A stretch of 64,000 nucleotides of DNA from Pedobacter cryoconitis (GTDB lineage: Bacteria > Bacteroidota > Bacteroidia > Sphingobacteriales > Sphingobacteriaceae). The notes under the pieces are model-generated. The model saw only the letters and a list, made by a program, of their open reading frames with translations, did not search any database and had not been told where the DNA came from. The stretch lies in contig NZ_JACHCE010000001.1 of assembly GCF_014200605.1 (NCBI RefSeq), positions 806,001 to 870,000 of the forward strand, written 5' to 3'. Both the position numbers and the translations under genes were made by a program. This document shows, piece by piece, positions 50,799-59,954 of the stretch (positions are counted from its first letter, which is position 1; the number at the start of each line of letters is the position of its first letter).

Positions 50799-53391
50799 TC
50801 AACAACCCGTTTTCCGAAAAACCGTTTCTGTTTCCTGGTTATTTAAAATGGCATGGCGGGATAGCCGTAAAAACCGGTCAAGACTGTTCCTTTTCACCTC
50901 CTCCATAATTTTAGGTATTGCAGCTCTTGTCGCAGTTTATTCTTTTGGGGATAATTTGCAGCGGGATATTGATGAACAGGCTAAGGCCTTAACTGGTGCA
51001 GACCTAATCATTGACAGTCGTAAAGCTATTAGCGAGCCTGTAATGGCTATGTTAGATAGCCTGGGGGATCAAAGGGCAAAGGAGCAGAGTTTTCCTTCTA
51101 TGCTTTATTTTATCAAAGGGCAGGGAAGCCGATTGGTTCAGATCAAAGCCTTAAAAGGAAAATATCCTTTTTACGGAGCTATAGAAACTACACCAGCAGC
51201 AGCGGCTAAGCGATGGTATCAGGGTAGAAATGCACTGGTTGACAAGACCGTGATGCTGCAGTTTAATGCTAAACCAGGTGATTCTATCCAGGTGGGGAAA
51301 CTTAATTTTGCTATTGCAGGTTATCTGGATCAGGCTCCCGGACAGATTGGAGTTATGGCTTCAATTTCGCCGGTAGTTTATATCCCTTTTAATTATCTTC
51401 CTCAAACAGGCCTTGCCCAATTTGGCAGCCGGATTCATTATTCTTATTATTATAAGTTTGAGCGGCAAGCTGATATTCCAATACTGTTGAAAAAGATTCA
51501 GCCTGTTCTGGATAAGGAAGGGTTAGACCACGAAACAGTGGAGTCTAAAAAGCAAAATACAGGTCGTGCATTTCAAGATCTTAATCAGTTTCTTTCTCTG
51601 GCAGGGTTTATCGCCCTGTTATTAGGGTGTATTGGAGTAGGAAGCGCTATTCATGTTTATATTAGCGAAAAATTAGGTGCAATAGCTACTTTACGTTGCC
51701 TGGGTATGAGTGCCCGGGAGGCATTTTTTATCTATTTGATTCAGCTTACCTTTATCGGGTTTGCGGGTGCAATTTCAGGTGCTGCAATTGGCACCGGGCT
51801 ACAATTCCTATTGCCCTATGTACTCAAAGATTTTCTGCCTGTAGACTTTACGATGCATATCTCATGGGCGGCAATTTTACAGGGAATTGTCACAGGCGTA
51901 TTCATTGCCATACTTTTCGCACTTCCTTCTTTAATTGCTGTACGTAAAGTATCTCCGCTAAATGCAATAAGACTATCATTTGAGCAGGCTAAGGAACGCA
52001 TTGACCCTTTAAAAATGATAGTTTACCTGGTTATCTTTTTATTTATACTTGGCTTCAGTTATCTGCAGATGAGCAACTGGTTTCAGGCTATGGTCTTCTC
52101 ATTAAGTCTTTTGATTACTATATTGATATTTTATGGATTATCAGTCCTGTTATTAATGCTGGTGAAAAAAGCACTTCCTCCGGGAATAGCGTATATATGG
52201 CGTCAGGGATTCTCCAATTTATATCGCCCCAATAATATGACCCTTATGCTGATTATAGCGATTGGTTTATCTACTACATTAATCACTACCTTGTATTTTG
52301 TTCAGGGAATTCTTGTGAATAAGGTGACATTATCCTCTGGAAAAGTTCAACCTAATATGGCGCTTTTTGACATTCAGGGTGACCAGGTTAAATCCGTAAA
52401 TACTTTGGCCAGACAATATCATCTGCCACTAATGAACCAGGTTCCTGTGGTAACTATGCGCCTGGAGGAAATTAATGGCAAAACAGCTTCACAACTCGCA
52501 TTGGCTGATAGTTTGAAACATGAAAAAGATGCTGACAATGGCAAAGTGAAAAGGGAGAATTCTGCCTCTGCTTTTAAAAATGAAATCAGAGCGAGTTATC
52601 AAACCAAACTGACCAGTGCAGAAAAGATTACCAGTGGAACATGGATCGGGCGGGTAAAATCTCCTGGTGATCAGGTCTATATTTCTTTGGACGAACGTTA
52701 CGCAGAACGAATCGGTGTGAAAATAGGAGATAAAATGCTTTTCAATGTTCAGGGGATGATGATTCCTGCAATTATAGGAAGTTTAAGGAGTGTGGAATGG
52801 GGTAGGATACAGACTAATTTTCGTGTTATATTTCCAGCCGGAGTATTGGAAGATGCGCCACAATTTCATGTACTGATGACTAAAACACCTGATACTAAAA
52901 TTTCGGCTAAATTTCAGGCTGCCGTAGTCAGGAAATTCCCTAATATTTCTGTAATTGATCTGGGGCTGGTTTTACAGGTGCTGGATACTTTATTAGGCAA
53001 AATCAGCTTTGTGATTCGCTTTATGGCCTCATTCAGTATTATTACAGGTTGGATCGTTTTAATTTCTGCTGTCCGGAGCAGCAAAAATCAAAGGCTTCGT
53101 GAAATTGTATTGTTAAGGACGATTGGGGCAAAAAGCATACAGATTCTTGCTATTACGGCTATTGAATATTTGTTTTTAGGTTTGCTGGCTTCCCTTGCCG
53201 GAGTGATCATTGCAATGGCCGGAAGCTGGGCGCTGGCTGCGTATATTTTTAATACCAGTTTTACTCCCCAGCTTTTTCCGGTGCTGCTCTTATTTAGTTC
53301 AATAACCCTGATTGTAGTAATTACTGGAATGCTAAGCAGCAGGGGAGTGTTAAAATATCCACCTTTAGAAGTCTTAAGAAAAGATAGTTAG
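50791..53391 (+). CDS. ybbP: FtsX-like ABC permease, YbbP type
   Basis: The roughly 866-residue membrane protein has a first helix (LFLFTSSIILGIAALVAVYSFG), a periplasmic domain (QRDIDEQAKALTGADLIID...), a set of three to four helices (FLSLAGFIALLLGCIGVGSAIHVYIS, IQLTFIGFAGAISGAAIG) and a second set at the C-terminus (FVIRFMASFSIITGWIVLISAV, FLGLLASLAGVIIAMAGSWALAAYIF). This fits YbbP with two FtsX domains. The ATG at 50791 (MPDQQPVF) is used; 50776 is the other choice. It forms an ABC exporter or envelope-remodelling complex with the preceding ATPase. Substrate unknown. Confidence 0.88.
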   Translation: MPDQQPVFRKTVSVSWLFKMAWRDSRKNRSRLFLFTSSIILGIAALVAVYSFGDNLQRDIDEQAKALTGADLIIDSRKAISEPVMAMLDSLGDQRAKEQSFPSMLYFIKGQGSRLVQIKALKGKYPFYGAIETTPAAAAKRWYQGRNALVDKTVMLQFNAKPGDSIQVGKLNFAIAGYLDQAPGQIGVMASISPVVYIPFNYLPQTGLAQFGSRIHYSYYYKFERQADIPILLKKIQPVLDKEGLDHETVESKKQNTGRAFQDLNQFLSLAGFIALLLGCIGVGSAIHVYISEKLGAIATLRCLGMSAREAFFIYLIQLTFIGFAGAISGAAIGTGLQFLLPYVLKDFLPVDFTMHISWAAILQGIVTGVFIAILFALPSLIAVRKVSPLNAIRLSFEQAKERIDPLKMIVYLVIFLFILGFSYLQMSNWFQAMVFSLSLLITILIFYGLSVLLLMLVKKALPPGIAYIWRQGFSNLYRPNNMTLMLIIAIGLSTTLITTLYFVQGILVNKVTLSSGKVQPNMALFDIQGDQVKSVNTLARQYHLPLMNQVPVVTMRLEEINGKTASQLALADSLKHEKDADNGKVKRENSASAFKNEIRASYQTKLTSAEKITSGTWIGRVKSPGDQVYISLDERYAERIGVKIGDKMLFNVQGMMIPAIIGSLRSVEWGRIQTNFRVIFPAGVLEDAPQFHVLMTKTPDTKISAKFQAAVVRKFPNISVIDLGLVLQVLDTLLGKISFVIRFMASFSIITGWIVLISAVRSSKNQRLREIVLLRTIGAKSIQILAITAIEYLFLGLLASLAGVIIAMAGSWALAAYIFNTSFTPQLFPVLLLFSSITLIVVITGMLSSRGVLKYPPLEVLRKDS

Positions 53392-53472
53392 AATAAAATA
53401 TGATTGAACTGAACAAATCGGAACAATGTTTGCATATTGTGGGAAATTTAAATTAACACACCAAAAACAATT

Positions 53473-53850
53473 ATGAAGAAAAGAATACACGTGCTGGAAG
53501 ATGATCAGGATATCAGGTACATTATTGAATTTTTGTTAAAAGATGAAGGCTATGAATTACAATTATCATCAAGTTTTGCTGAACTGAAAAGTAAACTTAA
53601 TGATGCCCTTCCTGATTTGTTTATTATAGATGTGATGTTGCCTGATGGAAATGGAATTGAAATTTGTGATGATTTGAAAACTGATATTTTTACTAAACAT
53701 ATTCCTGTTATTGTGATGTCAGCTAATCCGGAAAGTAAAGAAAAAAGTGTTGCTGCAAGTGCTGATGCTTATATCAGTAAACCGTTTGACCTGGATTATG
53801 TGGTTAAAAGAATAGAAACATTATTAGCTAAAACAGCTAAACTAATTTAG
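53473..53850 (+). CDS. Stand-alone response-regulator receiver protein
   Basis: A 125-residue single receiver domain. Acidic pocket Glu9-Asp10-Asp11, phospho-acceptor Asp53 in FIIDVMLPDGNG, Ser83 in VIVMSAN and Lys103 in YISKPFDLD are all present. There is no output domain, so it acts through protein contacts like CheY or Spo0F. No histidine kinase lies nearby. It stands between the permease and a mutarotase gene with no clear operon partner. Confidence 0.93.
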   Translation: MKKRIHVLEDDQDIRYIIEFLLKDEGYELQLSSSFAELKSKLNDALPDLFIIDVMLPDGNGIEICDDLKTDIFTKHIPVIVMSANPESKEKSVAASADAYISKPFDLDYVVKRIETLLAKTAKLI

Positions 53851-53893
53851 CTGATCAATTAAATTTTAAGCGCCTTTTGTCTAATTTTATCAA

Positions 53894-54763
53894 ATGATGA
53901 TTTTACTTGAAAATGAAAATATCAAAGTAGCTGTTGCGGCAAAAGGTGCAGAGTTACAAAGTATCCAGAGTAAGCTGACTGGCCTGGAATATTTATGGAA
54001 AGGTGATTCAGCTTACTGGGGGAAATTCAGTCCTGTTCTTTTCCCCATTGTAGGTGGATTAAAAAACAATACTTATCGTGTCGGAAATCAATCTTATCAG
54101 CTTCCCCGTCATGGCTTTGCCAGAGATCTTGAATTTGAAGCTGAGCAGATCAGTAAAACAGAGGCTGTATTTACATTGGTTAATAATGAAGAAACGCTGA
54201 AGATTTATCCTTTTGAATTTAAATTCAGTTTACGGTATAAACTTTCAGGTGCATCAGTTTCCTGTACTTATGAAGTAAATAATCCTGGAGAAACAGATCT
54301 TTTATTTTCTGTTGGGGGACATCCGGCTTTCGCTGTTCCTTTAACGGCAGATACATTATATGAAGATTACTATCTGGATTTCTCACAGGATGAATCTCTG
54401 AATATTCATCAGATAGAAGATAACCTGATCAGTGACGAGGTCCTGATTCTGCAATTAAATGATCGAAAACTAAGCCTGCAGCATGAGTTATTTTATAATG
54501 ATGCATTAGTAATGAAAGATCTGAAAAGCACTTCTATTAAAATAAGGAATACCAAAAACCAGCACGGACTTAATTTCCGTTTTATAGATTTTCCTTTTTT
54601 TGGTATCTGGGCTGCTAAAGATGCTGATTTTGTTTGTCTGGAACCCTGGTGCGGAATTGCCGATGGTATTCATCATAACCAGCAACTCAGCGATAAAGAA
54701 GGTATACAATCTTTATCGCCAGGTCTTGACTGGAAACGGAGCTGGGAAGTCGAGGTTTTATAA
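53894..54763 (+). CDS. Aldose 1-epimerase family protein
   Basis: A 289-residue cytosolic mutarotase-like protein with the family pattern AAKGAELQSIQSKLTGLEYLWKGD, FPIVGGLKNNTY, PRHGFARDLEF (His108-like), SVGGHPAFAVPL and CLEPWCGIADGIHHNQ. It resembles the LacX/YihR-like group, which inverts the anomeric carbon of a hexose. The sugar substrate cannot be told. Its stop overlaps the stop region of the convergent peptidase gene by 6 bases. Confidence 0.88.
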   Translation: MMILLENENIKVAVAAKGAELQSIQSKLTGLEYLWKGDSAYWGKFSPVLFPIVGGLKNNTYRVGNQSYQLPRHGFARDLEFEAEQISKTEAVFTLVNNEETLKIYPFEFKFSLRYKLSGASVSCTYEVNNPGETDLLFSVGGHPAFAVPLTADTLYEDYYLDFSQDESLNIHQIEDNLISDEVLILQLNDRKLSLQHELFYNDALVMKDLKSTSIKIRNTKNQHGLNFRFIDFPFFGIWAAKDADFVCLEPWCGIADGIHHNQQLSDKEGIQSLSPGLDWKRSWEVEVL

Positions 54764-56647
54764 CACACTGACTTTAATACTGGATGCCTTATCCTTTTTG
54801 AAATATACACGGTGGGTTGCTTTTTGAAAGTCAGCCTCCGTGGCTTTATAAATATTAACAAATTTTTGAGGGTTACGATCTACCAGCGGGAACCAGGAGC
54901 TTTGAACCTGAACCATAATTTTATGTCCCTTTTTAAAGCAGTGCGCTGCATCCTGCATATCGAATTTGACTTCAGTTACTTCACCAGGAACCATAGGCTC
55001 TGGATTTGCGAAACTATTTCTAAATTTAGACCGCATAACCTCACCACGTACTAATTGTTGGAAGCTACCCATTTTGGTATGAGGATTTGGACTGTCATCT
55101 GGCGCATCGCCAGGATATACATCAATCAGTTTTACAATAAAGTCGGCATCAGTACCAGTTGTAGAAACGAATAAATCGGCAAAAAGGTGGCCTGAGATGA
55201 CGACGTCGTTTTCAAGTATTCCTGTTTGATAAACCAGTACATCAGGTCTGGAAGCAGCGAAACGTTGATCTTCATACATAAAATCACTGCCTCTGTCAAT
55301 CCTTATTTCATTTGTATAAGGAACCGGTTTGTCAGGGTCGCTGATAAATTCGTCATATTCTTTGGTGTTTTCTATAGGCTGTTCAAAAGAAAGTTTTCCG
55401 TTAGCATGAAAATAAAGGCGTTTTTCTTTTGCTTCAGCTGGTGGCCAGGCTGTATATTTTTTCCATTGATTAGAGCCTGTTTCAAATATGGTGGCTTTTG
55501 GCAGATCAGGATCAGTGGTCCCTTTCAGATAATGGTTGAAAAAGGCAAGTTCAATTTGTTCTCTGTAATAAGGACCAGTTTCTGAATAAAACCTTACATT
55601 TCCTAAGTAATCATTATTGCCTCTTATCCAGCTTCCATGTGTCCAGGGCCCCATAACAAGATAGTTTGGTTCAGCTGGTTTATTCTTTTCAATACCAGCA
55701 AAAGTTTTTAGCGGTCCATATAAATCCTCCTGATCAAACCATCCGCCAACAGTCATTACCGCTGGTTTAATATTTTTAAGATAAGGAACTGGCGTACGTG
55801 AAGCCCAAAAACTATCATAGGTTTCATTATCAACCATTTCATTCCAGATCAGGTTTTTTCTTTTGAAATATCTCTCATTTACATTTTTCAGAGGCCCCAG
55901 GTTTTTATAAAACTCATAAGCATCAGGAGTGCCGTATGCAGTGAATTTATCTGCATGATCTGGTGTTGGCTGTGGTCTGGGAGCCCCGTAATAAGATAAA
56001 AAAGAGAAAGTCCCCATTAAGAAAAATGCCCCATTATGATGGCGGTCATCTCCCATAAACCAATCTGTCACAGGGGCTTGAGGAGATACTGCCTTTAGTG
56101 CAGGATGGGCGTCAATGGTTGTCATTGTTGCGTAGAAACCAGGCGCAGAAATTCCCCAGGTCCCAACTTTTCCATTATTTCCCGGTACATTTTTAATCAG
56201 CCAGTCTATGGTATCATAACTGTCCGTGGTTTCATCTATATCTGTCTTTTTCTTCTTATTTGGAATATAAGGACGGGTAGCCACAAAATCTCCTTCAGAC
56301 ATATATCTGCCTCTTACATCCTGATATACAAAAATATATCCGTCTCTTGCGAAAACCATAGAGGGGCCTAAACTTGGTTTATATACCTCTGGGCCATAAG
56401 GACCCGCACTATAAGGTGTACGGTTATACATAACCGGATATTTCTTTGTCTTATCCTTTGGGACATAAATTATAGTAAACAGCTTTATGCCATCCCGCAT
56501 AGCGATCTGTTTCTCAATTTTTGTATAATGAGTGGTAATATAAATTTCATTATCAACGTTGGCAGTCGTTTTTTGAGCAGAAGCACCAAAAGATAACATA
56601 GAGATTGCAGCTGATAAAATATAGGTTTTCTTAGCTAAAGATTTCAT
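54758..56647 (-). CDS. CocE/NonD-type S15 hydrolase (X-Pro dipeptidyl-peptidase/acylase family)
   Basis: A 629-residue exported hydrolase with a signal peptide (AKKTYILSAAISMLSFGASAQ). The alpha/beta-hydrolase core has DGYIFVYQDVRGRYMSEGDF, nucleophile GTWGISAPGFYATM (Ser in GIS), and a C-terminal jelly-roll domain (VISGHLFADLFVSTTGTDADF). The family includes cocaine esterase, glutaryl-7-ACA acylase and X-prolyl dipeptidyl-peptidase. With a signal peptide it is probably periplasmic or secreted, cleaving peptide or amide bonds of unknown substrates. Confidence 0.92.
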   Translation of the reverse strand: MKSLAKKTYILSAAISMLSFGASAQKTTANVDNEIYITTHYTKIEKQIAMRDGIKLFTIIYVPKDKTKKYPVMYNRTPYSAGPYGPEVYKPSLGPSMVFARDGYIFVYQDVRGRYMSEGDFVATRPYIPNKKKKTDIDETTDSYDTIDWLIKNVPGNNGKVGTWGISAPGFYATMTTIDAHPALKAVSPQAPVTDWFMGDDRHHNGAFFLMGTFSFLSYYGAPRPQPTPDHADKFTAYGTPDAYEFYKNLGPLKNVNERYFKRKNLIWNEMVDNETYDSFWASRTPVPYLKNIKPAVMTVGGWFDQEDLYGPLKTFAGIEKNKPAEPNYLVMGPWTHGSWIRGNNDYLGNVRFYSETGPYYREQIELAFFNHYLKGTTDPDLPKATIFETGSNQWKKYTAWPPAEAKEKRLYFHANGKLSFEQPIENTKEYDEFISDPDKPVPYTNEIRIDRGSDFMYEDQRFAASRPDVLVYQTGILENDVVISGHLFADLFVSTTGTDADFIVKLIDVYPGDAPDDSPNPHTKMGSFQQLVRGEVMRSKFRNSFANPEPMVPGEVTEVKFDMQDAAHCFKKGHKIMVQVQSSWFPLVDRNPQKFVNIYKATEADFQKATHRVYFKKDKASSIKVSVL

Positions 56648-56670
56648 AATGGCAAAATAATCAAATTCTA

Positions 56671-57063
56671 CTATTTATGGTCATGTGAACAAGATCTGTT
56701 TAATTTCCAATTGATCAGGTGAGCTGCTGCAACTGTAAATCCACCTAAAGGAATCAGGATGGGTTCCAGACTTGTTATACCTGAAAAATGGCCAATGCCA
56801 ATAAGGGCAAAACCAGTAAATAACACAAAAAATGGAAGTAATTTATGATGCTGTTTGCGGTAAGACATACTTAATGAAAGCGTGCCTAAAAAAACAGAAA
56901 TGATAATCATCGTAATTTCTACCCATTCGTTACTTAAAAATTCAAGACCAAGAAGGGGCAGGGCGGTTAAAAATATAGGAACTAAAGCACAATGAATAGC
57001 ACATAAAGCAGAAGCAGTCATTCCAAGATGATCAAGGTGCTGTGATGTTTTTGATAAAGCCAT
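56671..57063 (-). CDS. merC: MerC-domain membrane protein
   Basis: A 130-residue protein with four membrane segments (SALCAIHCALVPIFLTALPLL, WVEITMIIISVFLGTLSLSM, LLPFFVLFTGFALIGIG, ILIPLGGFTVAAAHLINW). The first holds the MerC signature CAIHC (Cys21, Cys25), and the C-terminus has RSCSHDHK. MerC proteins carry mercuric or other metal ions across the inner membrane. No other mer gene is present, so a general metal role, such as zinc or copper uptake, is as likely. Upstream, TGACGTATGTCA at 57129-57140 is a near-palindrome that may be an operator. Confidence 0.88.
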   Translation of the reverse strand: MALSKTSQHLDHLGMTASALCAIHCALVPIFLTALPLLGLEFLSNEWVEITMIIISVFLGTLSLSMSYRKQHHKLLPFFVLFTGFALIGIGHFSGITSLEPILIPLGGFTVAAAHLINWKLNRSCSHDHK

Positions 57064-57195
57064 ATACGTAAAAATTAATGATGATATAAAGAGCTACAAA
57101 TATAGAAGCAACTTTATTGCATTAAGTGTGACGTATGTCATTTTTTAGCTAATGTTATTGGAATGAACCTTAGAGCAGATTTAATCGGTTACAAT

Positions 57196-57987
57196 TTAAG
57201 AATAGAGAGAGTTTTTGAATCTTTTGGCCAGTAAGCCTGTAGCCAGCTCAGGATCAATATCTTCGGTTATGATGCCTGCTTTTCCATAAGCCTGGTGTTG
57301 AATACAGTTTCCGTCAGGTCCTATGATTGAACTTGCCGATTCAGCGTAAAGAGAAGCGAAATTCGAACTTGCCATGTATATTGTATTTTCCATAGCCCTC
57401 ATCATGACCGCTTTTTCGTAATAGGGATTATTTTTTGCACCCCATTCTGTCAGCCTTATGCCGTCTGTGTTGCTTCCTGTAAAATGTGGATGAAATACTA
57501 TTTTAGCGTCATGCTGTGCTGCCCATCTTACAGATTCCGGATAGCGGAATCCTTCGTGACAAATCGTAATTCCAAACTTCAACCCATTTACCTCAAAAAG
57601 CTTACGTTCTGTACCTGGAATCCATAAGTTATCCTCAGAGGGGTCTAATTGATTTTTGGTCTGATAGCCTAATATTTCTCCGCTAGCCGACAGCACATAG
57701 GCTAAATTTAAAATTCCGCCGGTGTGGTGCCAGTCCATTGGCAAGATAATGGCAATAGTATTTTCTGCAGCAATTTTAGCTGCTTTAAGCAGTGCCTCTT
57801 GTAGTTTTTCGGGTGAACGGTCTTCAGGAGCATATCCCATTCCGGGGTAACCTGGAAGATATGATTCTGGAAAGCAAATGATTTCAGCTTTTTTCTGAGC
57901 TGCTTCTTTTACCAGTTTTTCAAGCCAGTAAAGACCATCGCAGATCGACTTTGGAAATGGAGGGGATGCTAAAGCTATTCTGATCAT
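57196..57987 (-). CDS. Carbon-nitrogen hydrolase (nitrilase superfamily)
   Basis: An about 263-residue amidase-type enzyme of the nitrilase superfamily. The catalytic triad is visible: Glu in CFPESYLPGYPG, Lys in GYQTKNQLDP and Cys in GITICHEGFRYPES. The ATG at 57987 (MIRIALASPPFPK) is the natural start, directly before the first beta strand; an upstream in-frame ATG at 57996 adds MLH. It would hydrolyse an amide or carbamoyl substrate in the cytosol. Single gene with an unknown substrate. Confidence 0.9.
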   Translation of the reverse strand: MIRIALASPPFPKSICDGLYWLEKLVKEAAQKKAEIICFPESYLPGYPGMGYAPEDRSPEKLQEALLKAAKIAAENTIAIILPMDWHHTGGILNLAYVLSASGEILGYQTKNQLDPSEDNLWIPGTERKLFEVNGLKFGITICHEGFRYPESVRWAAQHDAKIVFHPHFTGSNTDGIRLTEWGAKNNPYYEKAVMMRAMENTIYMASSNFASLYAESASSIIGPDGNCIQHQAYGKAGIITEDIDPELATGLLAKRFKNSLYS

Positions 57988-58038
57988 ATGAAGCAAATAT
58001 GATTAAAACGGTTTTAATTTGCTAGTACATCAATAACA

Positions 58039-59781
58039 TTATTCTTTAATATAATAGCCGATATTCATATCTGCATTTGGTACTAAATTATTCCAGATCA
58101 TTCTTACGCCATCATCGCTGTCTTTATATTTAAATTCAATCGTTCTGCGGAGTCTGTTAACAGTTCCGCATTCTTTTGGAGAAAGATAAAAATCATGTTC
58201 CTGAAAGAACTCCATCAGCCTGTTGAAATTCTTTTGCAGATATTTATCCGTCTGACTGAGTTTTGTTAACTCTCTGATATGTGCTACAATTGTAGAATGT
58301 TTGACCTGTGCTTTGAGGTCCGGAATCAGATCAATCAAACCATCTTCGGAAATCACAACCAGTACCGTTTGTGCTTTATTGATCATATGCTCATAATATC
58401 TGACTGCCGAATTGTATCTGGCACCTCTGGATGAATCACCGTTGGCAGAGGCTATGCCATCTAAAATAACGCCTATGGCATGACAGGTACAATCAATATC
58501 AATAAGTACAGCCCCATCAATAGAAGTAATCTGATGGATAATATCTTTATTGATCCGCATAGGTTTAATCTTGAAACACTGGCTGCTTAACCTGACTGCC
58601 TCACGGTCTGCTTCAGAAGAGATCGCTAATATAGTTCCATGTTTCTGTTTTGTTGCCTCCATGGTGATCTCCCAGAGTGCGTTTAATTTTGATTTCTCAA
58701 TTCCCTGAAACACTCTTTTTAAACTGGAATAGAATTTCTCCCTATTGATTTTTTCATTATGTAATGCCGGCATCCTAAAGGAAACAGACATCATAATGTG
58801 ATCATTATGCAGAACTTCCCAATGGAAATGTTTAGTAAAATGGATAATGAATAAAGACTCTTCGTGAAAATTATACTTTCCGGTTAATTGGCCTAAACCA
58901 TAAATCCATACCGAATCCGAGAGCATCATTTGTTTGTTATCGGCCAGTTCCAGAAATTTTCTCATCTTCCTGAAATCCTTGATATGAATAGGGTTTTCCA
59001 GTAACATCGTCACCTTAACATTGGGATGCTGCTGACGGGCAATAACCATTTTTCCAAAACCTTCTTCTCCTTCATATTTTAAAGAAGAGATCGTGTTACA
59101 GGCATCAAACAAAACATGCAGGCCGCCTGGGTTTTGTCCGGCAAGTGAAACCGTGGTCAGGAAATCATGCCCGGCTTTACTGACCAGCTCATCACGGCTT
59201 TTGGCCAGCACATTAAAATCTGATTGAGGTTTTGTCTTCAGTGCATTTGCACCTGCATCCAGATATACTTTGATAATACTTTCTAAAAAGGACCTGCTTA
59301 TACACTGGCCACAGGGAAGAGTGTTTTTTGTCAGATAATAAAATGTACTTAATATCTGTCTGCTCAGTTCCAGAACTGCATAAACCAGGTAACCATTGAC
59401 ATAAACTGGTTCAGAAATGAAGTTTACATTGTTTTTGCCATTGACATGTGACCTTAAAATGCGTTGTATTTCTGTGGTATATGCTGTATTCAGAAGCCCG
59501 GTATGGTTCTCTTTTTCCTCCTCATTTTCTTGTTTGACCAGCAGGCTATGCTGGATGCTAAGGGCTTTAAGAGAAACAAAATCTTTCATATAATACTCGC
59601 AATCCGGACATTCCAGACTCACAAAAGGAAGATGCATATCCGGTTTTAGCAATACGCCAATCAGGAAGACTTTGGGCGAAAGTCTGTCATCTAAAGAATT
59701 GAAGAGTTCTTCTGCAGCTAACTGTAAAGAGATCTGGCAATGCTGCTGATGCTCCCAAATTGTATTATTCACGCCTGTCAT
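58039..59781 (-). CDS. Diadenylate cyclase-like (DisA_N) protein with a sensor region
   Basis: A 580-residue protein of probable nucleotide second-messenger function. Residues 385-500 resemble the DisA/CdaA cyclase core: TSIDGAVLIDIDCTCHAIGVI with the DGA motif at 422-424, then SRGARYNSAVRYYE at 451-464, and VLVVISEDGLIDLIP. In DisA the second motif is RHR; here RYN takes the place. The first 370 residues form a separate region with Cys pairs (ECPDC at 57-61, PCGQC at 156-160) and no membrane segment. It matches what I know as DACNV-like sensor-cyclases. Product could be c-di-AMP or another dinucleotide; not provable here. Confidence 0.72.
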   Translation of the reverse strand: MTGVNNTIWEHQQHCQISLQLAAEELFNSLDDRLSPKVFLIGVLLKPDMHLPFVSLECPDCEYYMKDFVSLKALSIQHSLLVKQENEEEKENHTGLLNTAYTTEIQRILRSHVNGKNNVNFISEPVYVNGYLVYAVLELSRQILSTFYYLTKNTLPCGQCISRSFLESIIKVYLDAGANALKTKPQSDFNVLAKSRDELVSKAGHDFLTTVSLAGQNPGGLHVLFDACNTISSLKYEGEEGFGKMVIARQQHPNVKVTMLLENPIHIKDFRKMRKFLELADNKQMMLSDSVWIYGLGQLTGKYNFHEESLFIIHFTKHFHWEVLHNDHIMMSVSFRMPALHNEKINREKFYSSLKRVFQGIEKSKLNALWEITMEATKQKHGTILAISSEADREAVRLSSQCFKIKPMRINKDIIHQITSIDGAVLIDIDCTCHAIGVILDGIASANGDSSRGARYNSAVRYYEHMINKAQTVLVVISEDGLIDLIPDLKAQVKHSTIVAHIRELTKLSQTDKYLQKNFNRLMEFFQEHDFYLSPKECGTVNRLRRTIEFKYKDSDDGVRMIWNNLVPNADMNIGYYIKE

Positions 59782-59861
59782 ACTTAGTATCGGATTATTA
59801 AAGTAGCGTTCTGGCTATAATAGATTGGGTTTAAAATGATTAATGAATGATTAACAGCAAA

Positions 59862-59869
59862 TATATTTG
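59862..59869 (+). promoter_or_regulatory. -7 promoter box upstream of the MFS gene
   Basis: TATATTTG matches TAnnTTTG and would give a leader of about 80 bases before the ATG at 59955. The leader contains GTGAT..ATCAC as a short dyad (near 59910-59925). No clear -33 element was found. Confidence 0.35.
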
Positions 59870-59954
59870 AAATTTCCCATCTCAATTGTTAAAGAAAGTT
59901 AATTAGGTGATGCATAAATCACTACATTAGTTATACAAAATATCAATCAACCTA

